Below are positions 34,376-42,782 of a DNA stretch of 64,000 bases, piece after piece. Each line of letters opens with the position of its first letter. The stretch's first letter is position 1. Below the pieces are notes generated by a model that saw only the letters and a program-made list of their open reading frames with translations, searched no databases and was not told the origin of the DNA. A program made the translations under genes and the position numbers. Source of the DNA: Plesiomonas shigelloides. GTDB taxonomy: Bacteria > Pseudomonadota > Gammaproteobacteria > Enterobacterales > CAMTGL01. The stretch lies in NCBI RefSeq assembly GCF_900087055.1, contig NZ_LT575468.1, positions 1,054,001-1,118,000 of the forward strand, given 5' to 3'.

Positions 34376-37300
34376 TTATGACTGCGCTTTACCTTCGGTA
34401 ATGGAGGAATGAGTTACGCTATCAGTGGGTTGATATTGACCGGAAACGGGCAGTTTTTCTTTTGATTCACTGTCTTTGCCCCCGAACAGACGACGCAGGC
34501 TGTTGGCGATATCCGCTTTCCAGCTGGCTTCGTCTTTGTGGCCTTGGTTATCGGTCAGCACGGCGGCACTGCCGGTTTGTTTAACCTGACCTTGCTCGCT
34601 GTGAATTTGCGCTGCGTGCAGGCGCGTTTCGCCGCCGGTTTGCAATGTCACATCATCGCGTGCGTCAATTTGGCTGCTCTGGGTCACTTCATGGCTACGC
34701 AGGGCGTGGCCTTCGCTATCTAAAGTGCCATTTTTCAGGATGGATTGACCGAGGGTCGCGCTATTGCCTTTGTCATCCTTGGCATCGGTATGGGTTGCAC
34801 CGGCGTTCAGTTTAGCGCTCAGATCCAGCACGCTATCTTCACGGCTATCGAGTTGCAGGTTACCGCCACTGGTGATAGCGACTTGCTCGCCTTTTACGCT
34901 GCTATTTTGCAAGCGAGTGTCTTGCGCGCTGTCGATGGTTACGTTAGCCGCTTGCACGCTGCTGTTGTGCTGGCGGGTTTCGCGGTGCAAATTGCCATCG
35001 AGTTTAACTGAGCCGCTGCCAGTCTTGACCACCTTGCTGACGGCGCTGGCTGTGCTAGGTGCTGTTTCGGTTACAGCATTATCAGAAGCTGGAGTTTGTT
35101 TGCGGTTGGCATTCAGTGCCAGTTCGATATTGCCGCCTTGCGCGTTTTGCTGCGACTGGCTGCCACTGAGGCTGACACTGCCCTGATCGCTACGCAGCGC
35201 CGCGTTGTGGCCAGCTTGCAAGTCTGTTCCCTGTACGCTGAGGCCTTGACCGCTATGCAGATTCAGGTTGTTACCGGCGGTAATCTGCGTGCTTTGTCCA
35301 CCATCTTGACTGTTGCTGGCATAACCCAGATTGAGTGAGCCGCCGCCACTGACGTCGGTAGGAACAGGCAATACCGTGCCTTTCGCATTCAGGCTGCCGC
35401 CCGCATGGTAGCTGTTACCTTGCGCGTGGCTTTCACCGCCTTGGATAGTCAGCTTTTGGCCTGCTTGCAGGTTAGCGTCGTGTCCGGCGTTGATTGCGAC
35501 GCCTTGCAGTGTGCTATCGCCGTGGCTGGTGATATTCACGTTGTGCGCGGCTTGCAAAGAGCCTTGATGGCTATTCTGCTGGGATTGGTTTTCACCTTGA
35601 TGGTTGATGCCAAGTTCACCGCTTAAACGCAGATCTTCACCGGTGGTAGTGGCTGCTGTCACCGACAGATTGCCGGTGGTGTGGCTTTGGTGAGTCCGGG
35701 TTTCATCTTGCGCGGCGCGGTGTTCATAGCTACCGCTATTGATATCGATATTACCGGCGGTGGCCTGATATTGGCTGCTTTGGTCGGTCAGTTTTCCTTG
35801 CGTATTCACAGCAATGTTACCGGCTTGAATTTGGGTTCCCTGCTGGGTAGTTTGCTCTTGGCTGTTGGTCTTGTGATCGACATTCACTTGCAGCGTACCT
35901 TGCAGCTCTGGAATGCCTTGTTTCGCTTCATTGAAGGAGGCTTTGCCGCCGTCGACATCCGCATGGGTGATCTTTTTCACCGCCTCTACGGCTGGACGTG
36001 TGATAGCGCTGTAATCGACCGCAGCTCCCAGATCGGTGGTCACGCTGGTGTGCGATGTGCTGCTCTGGCTATGGTTGGCACTGGCCAGATGCGAGCTTTG
36101 CGCGGCATTTTCCTGATAGTTGCCTTGCACGCTATGTTGCGCGCCTTGTTGGGTTAAGGTGTCGCTGGCGTTCAGGGTGAGGTTACCGCCGGTGTGGGTA
36201 CGGGTGCCTTGTTCGGTTTGCGACGCACTTTGCTCACTGCTGTGAGTGGTGCTGCTTTCTAAGCCTAAGCCCGCTTGATCCAGTCCTCCGCGTACATAAA
36301 TTCCGGCACCGGTTTGCAGATGGGAATCTTGCTGGCTGTGACTTTCTTTCGCTCCGGTCAGTTCAATATTTTTGCCTCTCAGCGTGGCGTCTTGTTTGCT
36401 GCTCAGCTCACCGCCTTGTACGCTTACGTTTTCACCGGCTTTCAAGGTCAGGTCTTGGCCGCTGAGCTGGCTGTGCGCGGCGGTTTGCGCGCTTTCGCTG
36501 TGGCTGTCACGGGTGAACTCTAAACCTGCGCCGGCGCGGTATTCGCTGTCACCGGATTTGTGCGCATAGGTGGTGCCGTGCAAGTCGGCGGTTTCTTTGC
36601 TGCTTTGATGAGTGTTGGAGCCTTGCTCAATGTGCAGGTTTTTGCCTGCGTTGATCTCGGTGGTGCCTTGGCTTTGCAGGCGGCTGCCAGTTAAGGTGAC
36701 GTCTTGCCCGCCACTGACTTTCAGGTCTTGCTCTGCTCGCAGATCGCTGCCTTGATTGCGGGTATCCTGCGCAGCAGTGGTTTCAGCGTGCTTGGTGATG
36801 TTAAATGCAGTGCCGGTACGGCTGTGATCCCGCTCTTGTGTGCTGCTGTTAGCGCTTCGAATGTGAATATCACCGTTGCTGCTGACATAAGCCCCTTGGC
36901 GAGCGTTCGCATCGGCAGACACCAATTCGACACCTTGTTGACCGTTCAGGGTCAGCGTTTGTCCGCTTTGCAGGTGTGTCCCTTGTACCTGTGTGCTACG
37001 ACGGCTTTTCTCTGCTTCGTTTGCGCCACCAATGCCACCCCAGTAGCGATGGTTATTTTCGTTGGCATTCAGGGTTTGGACTTCTTGAATGCCCAGTTGC
37101 AGCTGTTTTGCACTGCTGAGATTCAGATTTCCGGCGGCTTTCAAATCGGCGGCATCCGCGCGCAGATTATCTCCCGCTTGTAAGGTTAAATGCCCACCAC
37201 TGTGCAGAGCTGCCTGCTGCAGTTTATCGTCTTGCGTTTCTTGGCGTTCGGTGCCGCTACGCAGGGCCGCCGTTTCATTTTTCACATACAGGGTGTGTTG

Positions 37301-38680
37301 GCTACGGTGTTGCTCCTGCGCGCCTTGTAAGGTCAGTTTACCGCCGGCTTTAACGCTCAGATCGTTGCCGCTATCAATGCGGCTACCGGTGAGGGTCACA
37401 TCTTGGTCAGCAATCACGTGCGCTTGTTTGGCGGCGCGGATTTGGGTGCCGTGCTGGGTTTCATTCAGTGATGAGGATGACTCGTTATGCTCCCACGAAT
37501 AGAACCACTGGTTATCGTGTTTTTCCTGACTGTTGCGGGTGACTTGGCTGTCGAGAGTGACATTGCGCCCTTGTAGGGTGACTTGCTGGCCGTCCACATC
37601 AGTAGCGGAGAGGTGCTGATTGTCACGGCTGACTAATTTAATGTCATTACCGTGCAGGCTGCTGCGGGTCAGGCTCTCTTCTTGCTGATGGCTACCGCGA
37701 TCGATACCGCCGCGGTAATTTTGGTAGTTATCCGCACCTTGTGATGATTGTTCGTGGTGCTGCACTTCGCCGCGCAGTGTCAGATTCTGGGCAGTGAGGT
37801 TGATGTCGCCGCCATGCAAGTTGGCGGCAGTTAGGGTCATATCGCCACGGCTGTCCGCATCAATGCCTTGCGCGGCTTTGAGTGCGCCGCTGATGTTGAC
37901 GCCGCTGCCCGCAGCGGTGCTAACCAGTCGAATACGGCCGGCTTGCATCCCGCCTAAGTAATAGCTGTCGAGGCCATTACCGCCGACAGGGACGCTGTAG
38001 GTGATCTTGGCGTCAAGGCTGACCTCATTCAGGCCGCTGATGGCGTGAATGGCTTGTCCGGCAGTAATTGGGCCACGGGCATCGATTTTCGGTGCGATCA
38101 GATCCAGCACATCGGCACCGTGCACCCCGCCTTGACCAATTTGCAGGGCGTTGCGGTTATTCAATGTGGTGTAGCCGTGCAAATTGCCATCGCTGACGTT
38201 GGGGCTACCGACCACCAGAGAAGAGCGCGGTGTATTGATAAAGCCGCAGCCATTACAGGTAATGCCATTTGGGTTAGCCAGCACAAAGTCGGCGGCCATA
38301 CCGAACACCTCTTGCTGACCGAGCAGCAACGATGGATTACGGGTTACCACTTCGTTCAGGATGATTTTAGCGGCTTGTCCGTGCAAATTGCTGTTGGCTT
38401 GCAGTTGACCGGCTAGTTGCGATTGACCGGCTTGCAGGGCGTTGTTCAGGACTGCGCCTGAACCATCCACCGAATAGTTCTGATACTGGTTATGTGATAG
38501 CCCGGATGCGGAAGGCGCAACGATATTAACGATATCGGTTCCCTGCGCATTGGTGCTGACCTGTGGCTGATTAGTACCACCCGCAATGATCCCCGCGGCA
38601 CTGGCCGGCGTGGTAACGGTAAGGGCAATGGCTAACGCCACGGTGAGTTTGCCGGCAGCTGAAAGTTTAAAGTGAGTCAT
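34376..38680 (-). CDS. Two-partner secretion exoprotein (TpsA, filamentous haemagglutinin-like)
   Basis: A 1434-residue secreted protein. A signal peptide (1-28) precedes the TPS secretion domain (30-270) with NPSLLLG at 115-121, ANPNGI at 135-140 and the CNGC pair at 142-145. The rest is a long run of short beta strands rich in Asn, Gln, Ser and Thr (DLTLKAGENVSVQGGELSSK and many variants), the haemagglutinin-repeat beta-helix. The C-terminus (SLRRLFGGKDSESKEKL...) has no VENN or pre-toxin motif, no effector domain and no immunity gene beside it. It therefore looks like an adhesin or haemagglutinin rather than a CDI toxin. It is short for a TpsA. It follows tpsB by 24 bases. Confidence 0.85.
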   Translation of the reverse strand: MTHFKLSAAGKLTVALAIALTVTTPASAAGIIAGGTNQPQVSTNAQGTDIVNIVAPSASGLSHNQYQNYSVDGSGAVLNNALQAGQSQLAGQLQANSNLHGQAAKIILNEVVTRNPSLLLGQQEVFGMAADFVLANPNGITCNGCGFINTPRSSLVVGSPNVSDGNLHGYTTLNNRNALQIGQGGVHGADVLDLIAPKIDARGPITAGQAIHAISGLNEVSLDAKITYSVPVGGNGLDSYYLGGMQAGRIRLVSTAAGSGVNISGALKAAQGIDADSRGDMTLTAANLHGGDINLTAQNLTLRGEVQHHEQSSQGADNYQNYRGGIDRGSHQQEESLTRSSLHGNDIKLVSRDNQHLSATDVDGQQVTLQGRNVTLDSQVTRNSQEKHDNQWFYSWEHNESSSSLNETQHGTQIRAAKQAHVIADQDVTLTGSRIDSGNDLSVKAGGKLTLQGAQEQHRSQHTLYVKNETAALRSGTERQETQDDKLQQAALHSGGHLTLQAGDNLRADAADLKAAGNLNLSSAKQLQLGIQEVQTLNANENNHRYWGGIGGANEAEKSRRSTQVQGTHLQSGQTLTLNGQQGVELVSADANARQGAYVSSNGDIHIRSANSSTQERDHSRTGTAFNITKHAETTAAQDTRNQGSDLRAEQDLKVSGGQDVTLTGSRLQSQGTTEINAGKNLHIEQGSNTHQSSKETADLHGTTYAHKSGDSEYRAGAGLEFTRDSHSESAQTAAHSQLSGQDLTLKAGENVSVQGGELSSKQDATLRGKNIELTGAKESHSQQDSHLQTGAGIYVRGGLDQAGLGLESSTTHSSEQSASQTEQGTRTHTGGNLTLNASDTLTQQGAQHSVQGNYQENAAQSSHLASANHSQSSTSHTSVTTDLGAAVDYSAITRPAVEAVKKITHADVDGGKASFNEAKQGIPELQGTLQVNVDHKTNSQEQTTQQGTQIQAGNIAVNTQGKLTDQSSQYQATAGNIDINSGSYEHRAAQDETRTHQSHTTGNLSVTAATTTGEDLRLSGELGINHQGENQSQQNSHQGSLQAAHNVNITSHGDSTLQGVAINAGHDANLQAGQKLTIQGGESHAQGNSYHAGGSLNAKGTVLPVPTDVSGGGSLNLGYASNSQDGGQSTQITAGNNLNLHSGQGLSVQGTDLQAGHNAALRSDQGSVSLSGSQSQQNAQGGNIELALNANRKQTPASDNAVTETAPSTASAVSKVVKTGSGSVKLDGNLHRETRQHNSSVQAANVTIDSAQDTRLQNSSVKGEQVAITSGGNLQLDSREDSVLDLSAKLNAGATHTDAKDDKGNSATLGQSILKNGTLDSEGHALRSHEVTQSSQIDARDDVTLQTGGETRLHAAQIHSEQGQVKQTGSAAVLTDNQGHKDEASWKADIANSLRRLFGGKDSESKEKLPVSGQYQPTDSVTHSSITEGKAQS

Positions 38681-38704
38681 ACACTGTTCTCCTTGATCCG
38701 CACG

Positions 38705-40387
38705 TCAGAAGCTGACACTAAAACGGGCGAGTACCCGCAGCGGTTCGGTCGTGTGCCGGCCTGCTGACCACATACGGCCACGGCTGACACGGATTCCGGC
38801 CTGTACGGCCTGATATTGGTAATCGGAGCCAACGGTCAGGCCGCCGGCATAGTAAGTCGGGTTATGAGTCGCGCCGCGTAAGGTCTGGCCGATATCGGCA
38901 CCGGTTAGCAGGCGCAGCTCGCCGCCCAGCAGCGGGCGTCGGTAGGTGAGATCGTTACGCCAGAATGCGCCGCTGTCGGCGGCCACATTGCTCGATGAAA
39001 AGCCACGGACGGCATAGGTGTCTGAAACGGTAAACCACTCGATCCCCGGCAGGGGATCGGCGCTGTATTGCGCCGCCAGCTGGCTGTGCCATTGCAGGTT
39101 CAAACCGGCAGGCTGGAAGTAGCGGTACAGGTCGGCATTTACCGTGAATTTGGTAAAGTGGCTGTCGGGCAGACCAGACAGGCCACTCGGTGGCGGCGCA
39201 TCAGCGCCAAGCCACGGCGTACCTTGATCGACCGAGGCACTCAGGCTGACTAAGCCGCGATCGAGAATTTGCATTCGCGCGGCACTGAGTGACAGCACGC
39301 TCAGGGTTGGACTGCTGATCCCCAGTAAAGCATCGGCGAAGTAATTACGGCTTTGTTTGCGCGTCAGTTGCACTGACAGGGTATTGATGCTGCGTTGATC
39401 TCGCGCCACCACATAATCGGCGCGCAGTCCGGCTTGATCGGTGTGGCCACTGAGCTGCACGGAGTAAATCTGCAGCGGCTGCGTGTTGAGATAATCACTG
39501 TGGCTGGCAAATGCGCTGAAAGTGGCGTAGCCATAAGGCACGCTGTAGAGCAGGGTATAGCTGCGATTATAGCGTTCGGTATCATCGGTTAGCGTGGTGG
39601 CCGCGCTCATATTCAGGCTGTCTGACAGGCCGAGGGGGCTGTCCAACGCAGCGCTCAGGCGAGTTTGCCAACGGCCGGTACTCTTTTGGCCTTCGTTGTC
39701 GGTGCTGGCGGTTAGGTGCCAGCGTTTGTCGGGGGTATTCAGCAAATGGATCACCGAGCCACCAGGGGTGCGTCCTGGCAGGATATCGGCTTGCACGTGG
39801 TTCGCTGCGAGTCGGTTGGCTTGATCCAGCGCTTGATCCAGATCGTGGATATTCAGCGGCTGCCCCGTTTTCCCCGGTAGCAAGGTGGCGCTGTTGACCA
39901 GTGTGCTATCGCCTTCAATTGCCTCCAGATGCCCTTCAATCACCTGCAAGGTGAGGGCGCCTTTTGCATCTACTGGCAGCAAAATCACGCGCGCAGCGAT
40001 GTAACCGCGTTGCAAGTAAGCCTCGGTGAGTTGGCGGATCAACGCATTGAGCGCTGCGGTAGTGATGCACTGCGGCGATACTTGTGGCAAAGCGTGAAGG
40101 CTCTGTTTATCCAGTAACGTTACGCCGCGCAAATAGACGGCGGATAGCGGCAGGCACTGTTCTGATTCGGGCAGCACGGCGGCGGGCGCGGATAGCGGCG
40201 CACTGCTGCCTTGTTCTAACTGGCGATAGCGCTGCTCTTCCAACCAGCGATTGAGCTGGCGGCTGCTGTCTTGAATCGCTTGCCGCGGCACATCCGCGCC
40301 CAGTAGCCCTTGCGCATGTAATCCTTGGCAGAATAATCCGCTACTGACTAACAGTGTGGCTGCGACAAAATACCGGCATGCTGTCAT
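38705..40387 (-). CDS. Two-partner secretion transporter (TpsB, ShlB/FhaC family)
   Basis: A 560-residue outer-membrane Omp85-type transporter that recognises the TPS domain of its partner and exports it. A signal peptide (to about residue 25, LHAQG) is followed by the lid helix region rich in Gln/Arg (QLNRWLEEQRYRQLEQ). Two POTRA domains come next (70-220, LPLSAVYLRGVTLLD and VIEGHLEAIEGD). The rest is a 16-strand barrel that includes the VRGFSSSNVAAD motif (L6-like VRGF) and ends in the terminal Phe typical of outer-membrane proteins. ATG 40387 has AGGA eight bases upstream. It is the first gene of a tpsBA operon. Confidence 0.9.
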   Translation of the reverse strand: MTACRYFVAATLLVSSGLFCQGLHAQGLLGADVPRQAIQDSSRQLNRWLEEQRYRQLEQGSSAPLSAPAAVLPESEQCLPLSAVYLRGVTLLDKQSLHALPQVSPQCITTAALNALIRQLTEAYLQRGYIAARVILLPVDAKGALTLQVIEGHLEAIEGDSTLVNSATLLPGKTGQPLNIHDLDQALDQANRLAANHVQADILPGRTPGGSVIHLLNTPDKRWHLTASTDNEGQKSTGRWQTRLSAALDSPLGLSDSLNMSAATTLTDDTERYNRSYTLLYSVPYGYATFSAFASHSDYLNTQPLQIYSVQLSGHTDQAGLRADYVVARDQRSINTLSVQLTRKQSRNYFADALLGISSPTLSVLSLSAARMQILDRGLVSLSASVDQGTPWLGADAPPPSGLSGLPDSHFTKFTVNADLYRYFQPAGLNLQWHSQLAAQYSADPLPGIEWFTVSDTYAVRGFSSSNVAADSGAFWRNDLTYRRPLLGGELRLLTGADIGQTLRGATHNPTYYAGGLTVGSDYQYQAVQAGIRVSRGRMWSAGRHTTEPLRVLARFSVSF

Positions 40388-40870
40388 GAATTACATCCTG
40401 TTTTCGGCGGCAAATGAGAATAAGAGTTATTTATTTGTCACTTTTCGTCATAACGTCGTGTTTTTAGGTTTTATTAAACTGTTTTGTATGACTTTTAATG
40501 AGTTAAGCAAAATGTATGCCTAAATATGAATATACCGAAGAAGAAGGGAAGGTGGCGGTGGTAGATAACCTGTTGATCGCAGTCTACCTTTTACGGTGAT
40601 GGCCTATACGGGAATAATCTTTGCGCTAATGGCTGTATGCGGTGAAAACGGGCATGCATAAAAAGAATCAGAAATGGGCGACAGGAATATTAGGGAAGAG
40701 ATCAAGCGGGAAAAGAGAATGCACGCTTACTTGTACTTACTTGCGCGTACGGAAAAGAAAAGGGCCGCGTTAGCGCAGCCCTTTGTTATCAGTCATACAG
40801 CATGTCGATACTGAGCGATTTTATCTCAACCAACCACGTGGGGCTGCGCAGAGATTAGTGGCATACACCG
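40388..40870. other. Upstream region of tpsBA
   Basis: About 480 bases, very AT-rich from 40400 to 40560, which probably holds the tpsBA promoter. A strong hairpin with A/T flanks at 40756-40790 ends the DUF2750 gene. No gene is supported. Confidence 0.5.
40756..40790 (-). terminator. Terminator after the DUF2750 gene
   Basis: AAAGGGC and GCCCTTT, with inner CGC/GCG pairs, are flanked on the minus-strand exit by CTTTTCTTTTCC. It is 80 bases after the DUF2750 stop. Confidence 0.65.
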
Positions 40871-41224
40871 TTAGATAAACAGCTTAGCGACTGCTTCTGG
40901 CTCCAGCTCATCACCTTCCAGATCGGCATTCCAGTTCAGACCCAGCAGAACGCCATCTTCGGTCAGGGTCAGCAGCCATTCGTTCATGAACAGGTTCAGA
41001 GGGATCGGCGTTGGCACGAAATCTGCCCACTCTTCATCGCAATGGACACGGGCATCCGCCTCGTTAGACCAAAACGGCATCACTTCGCCGTCTTCAAACT
41101 GGGTCGACTCCATTGACAGCCAGTCCACTTCATCCTGACACAGGCCCCAGACCACGCCGGTCTGCTGGGTTTCAGCGGCAAACAGGGCCAGATTGGCCTG
41201 CAGATCATTTCCTAATTGGCTCAT
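40871..41224 (-). CDS. DUF2750 family protein
   Basis: A 117-residue acidic cytoplasmic protein without signal peptide or membrane segment. Motifs such as VWGLCQDEVDWLSM, VMPFWSNEADARVHCDEEWADFVPTPIPLNLFMNEWL and GLNWNADLEGDELEPEAVA are those of the DUF2750 family found in many gammaproteobacteria. Function is not known. It lies on the same strand as the nqrM unit, 116 bases downstream, and may have its own promoter. Confidence 0.75.
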   Translation of the reverse strand: MSQLGNDLQANLALFAAETQQTGVVWGLCQDEVDWLSMESTQFEDGEVMPFWSNEADARVHCDEEWADFVPTPIPLNLFMNEWLLTLTEDGVLLGLNWNADLEGDELEPEAVAKLFI

Positions 41225-41340
41225 GGCGTCACTCTCTCTTAAACGCGCGTGTTAACGCGGAACATATTGTGTCGCATGGTATCAGAAAATCGGTCACTCC
41301 GTCTGCCGCTTTGCAGCGTGTGATAACGGGTTGCCTGCGT

Positions 41341-41577
41341 TTATTGCTGCGCAGTTTTGCTGGCCGCCGTTTCTGGCGCAGAAGGCGCGGCGGAAGGTTC
41401 ACTGATTTGGTATAGGCGGTGTTCGGCGCAGGTTTCTTCGCAGTCACATACTCGCTCAATACCGGCTTGGCTTAAGCCCCCGCAGCTCCCCTGTATCTGG
41501 CGTTTGGTCAGCAGCTGACCAATCATCATCAGTAAAATCATAATGCCGAAGATCCCGAAGGCGATTAGATAAATCAT
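41341..41577 (-). CDS. nqrM: Na+-NQR maturation factor NqrM
   Basis: A 78-residue membrane protein: one N-terminal helix (residues 3-24, IAFGIFGIMILLMMIGQLL), then the conserved cysteine cluster SCGGL...VCDCEETC. NqrM is needed to deliver iron to the Cys4 site of the Na+-pumping NADH:quinone reductase. The tail after about residue 58 is low in complexity (Ala/Ser/Pro/Glu). In Vibrio nqrM lies next to nqr and apbE. Here it follows a NifX-like gene by 12 bases, so it is in a different operon, suggesting a shared iron or cofactor theme. The nqr genes themselves are outside the window. Confidence 0.8.
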   Translation of the reverse strand: MIYLIAFGIFGIMILLMMIGQLLTKRQIQGSCGGLSQAGIERVCDCEETCAEHRLYQISEPSAAPSAPETAASKTAQQ

Positions 41578-41589
41578 GATGTTTTCTCC

Positions 41590-42144
41590 TCAGCGACCAA
41601 AACGCGTCATGCCAATTTTCGGCTGTGCACGCTTGGCATGACCACAACAACCACTATCACTATGCGCTTCACCTTTTGCAGCATGGCAACAAGCTTGCTG
41701 TGGGTGAGCAGCATGGCTGTGGTTATTGTTATGGTTATGGTTATGACAAGCACCACCGCTGCAGTGACCGCCGTGCGATTTTGACGTACGCTGATTCGCT
41801 CCAACACTCCCTTGTTCCGCCGAAGTCAGCTCGGTGAGCTCGGCATTTAGCAGAGCTTCTGGCATGGCGCGGCGATTGGCTTGATAGACGCGTAGACCCG
41901 CCGCGAGCAGCTTACCCAGCATTTTCTGGCCGATGCGGCGCACCACCACACGGTTTACCCCTTGCTGTTTTAATTGTAGCAGCACCGCGTGGTTACGCTG
42001 GCAATGCCCTTCATCACTCAGGGGTGGCAATGCCAAATCGGATAGATGTTCGCCCTGTGGGCTATACAGCGCAAAGCGCAGCGCGCGGGCAAAGTGTCCG
42101 CTTAAACTGCCGTCATTCAGCAGCGGGATCGCAGTGATCGTCAT
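41590..42144 (-). CDS. NifX/NifB-type iron-cofactor domain protein with His/Cys-rich tail
   Basis: A 184-residue protein. Residues 1-105 form a dinitrogenase iron-molybdenum cofactor biosynthesis (NifX-like) domain (AIPLLNDGSLSGHFARALRFALYS, NHAVLLQLKQQGVNRVVVRRIGQKMLGKLLAAGLRVY). Residues 120-175 are a tail dense in His and Cys (SHGGHCSGGACHNHNHNNNH, ACCHAA, CCGH), likely to bind metal. The cell need not fix nitrogen, since such stand-alone domains occur with the DUF134 regulator in many bacteria. ATG 42144 has GGAGAG about 8 bases upstream. The 5' end overlaps the end of the DUF134 gene by 32 bases. Confidence 0.75.
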   Translation of the reverse strand: MTITAIPLLNDGSLSGHFARALRFALYSPQGEHLSDLALPPLSDEGHCQRNHAVLLQLKQQGVNRVVVRRIGQKMLGKLLAAGLRVYQANRRAMPEALLNAELTELTSAEQGSVGANQRTSKSHGGHCSGGACHNHNHNNNHSHAAHPQQACCHAAKGEAHSDSGCCGHAKRAQPKIGMTRFGR

Positions 42145-42424
42145 CGGGAATTCTCTCCAGTTGTAAGCCTTGTCCGTGCACCAGACAAGCGGCGACCTTG
42201 CGCCGGGCTTCTTTCACCAAATTGGCAAAAGTCTGTCTGGACACGCCCATCAGGGCGGCCGCCTGGATTTGTTGCAGGCCCATCAGATCAGCCAAACGCA
42301 GAGCTTCGAACTCGTCGGCTTTTAATTGCTGTAAGGTCAGCTGACTGGCCGGAATACCGTTGGGTTTAAACAAGGTAAACGGAGCATGGGAACAGATACA
42401 GCGCGGTTTTTTGGGTCTGACCAT
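42113..42424 (-). CDS. DUF134 (UPF0251) DNA-binding regulator
   Basis: A 103-residue cytoplasmic protein with a sigma-70 region 4-like helix-turn-helix (LTLQQLKADEFEALRLADLMGLQQIQAAALMGVSRQTFANLVKEARRKVA, about residues 28-78). The N-terminal RPKKPRCIC motif is the family signature and could bind metal through its cysteines. The family sits beside NifX-like genes in many genomes, as here. It begins an operon DUF134-NifX-like-NqrM. A near-perfect palindrome overlaps the -35 of its promoter, so autoregulation is likely. The ligand is unknown. Confidence 0.85.
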   Translation of the reverse strand: MVRPKKPRCICSHAPFTLFKPNGIPASQLTLQQLKADEFEALRLADLMGLQQIQAAALMGVSRQTFANLVKEARRKVAACLVHGQGLQLERIPDDDHCDPAAE

Positions 42425-42456
42425 AAAGAAGGCGGCTCCTGATATATCACGGTGTC

Positions 42457-42487
42457 ATTATGCGATCATTATTAGCATATGCCAATA
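42457..42487 (-). promoter_or_regulatory. Promoter and palindromic operator of the DUF134 operon
   Basis: On the minus strand TTGGCA (42480-42485), 17 bases, CATAAT (42457-42462) makes a good sigma-70 promoter. The 18-base element TATTGGCATATGCTAATA (42470-42487) is a palindrome with one mismatched pair and covers the -35. A repressor bound here would block RNA polymerase. The DUF134 protein encoded directly downstream is the obvious candidate. Confidence 0.7.
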
Positions 42488-42665
42488 ACTTGATTGGAAC
42501 TATTGTGATCTGGCTATGTGGTCTGGCGTATAGTGACGAGGTTTTATTCTTGGGCAAGAACTCCGCCACCGCAATCACGGTATAACAAGCGCCACCCCTA
42601 ACAGAATAAGATCAAGAGCGGAAGCCAGAGCGCAAAGTACCACAAAAGCACAGCACCATAGAGGG

Positions 42666-42705
42666 ATAAAAAAAGCGGTTACCGTTTGGGAAGACCGGTA
42701 ACCGC
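42666..42705 (-). terminator. Terminator of mgtA
   Basis: AGCGGTTACCG pairs with CGGTAACCGCT around a 10-base loop. On the minus strand the stem is followed by TTTTTTTATCCC. It lies about 80 bases after the mgtA stop. Confidence 0.85.
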
Positions 42706-42735
42706 TAAAGGAAAGAAGAAAGAAAAGAACGAGCC

Positions 42736-42757
42736 AACCGGTCGCTAGCGACCGGTT
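42736..42757 (-). other. Second hairpin after mgtA
   Basis: AACCGGTCGC, TA, GCGACCGGTT is a perfect palindrome between the mgtA stop and its terminator. It may protect the mRNA end, since no T-run follows on the minus strand. Confidence 0.5.
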
Positions 42758-42782
42758 TTGGTTAGAGGTTGAGTGATAATAA

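Noticed and set aside
34400-37900. Possible CRISPR-like or satellite repeats inside tpsA
   Set aside because: The repeated segments are degenerate at DNA level and vary in spacing. They encode beta-helix repeats.
34538-38416. Many hydrophobic-looking plus-strand frames opposite tpsA
   Set aside because: They are antisense shadows created by the biased repetitive codon use of the haemagglutinin repeats.
40405-40440. Possible Fur box before tpsBA (AATGAGAATAAGAGTTATT)
   Set aside because: Only one half resembles the Fur pattern. There are too many mismatches for a call.
41590-42144. Evidence for nitrogen fixation
   Set aside because: A lone NifX-like domain next to DUF134 is common in non-fixing bacteria, and no nif structural gene is present.
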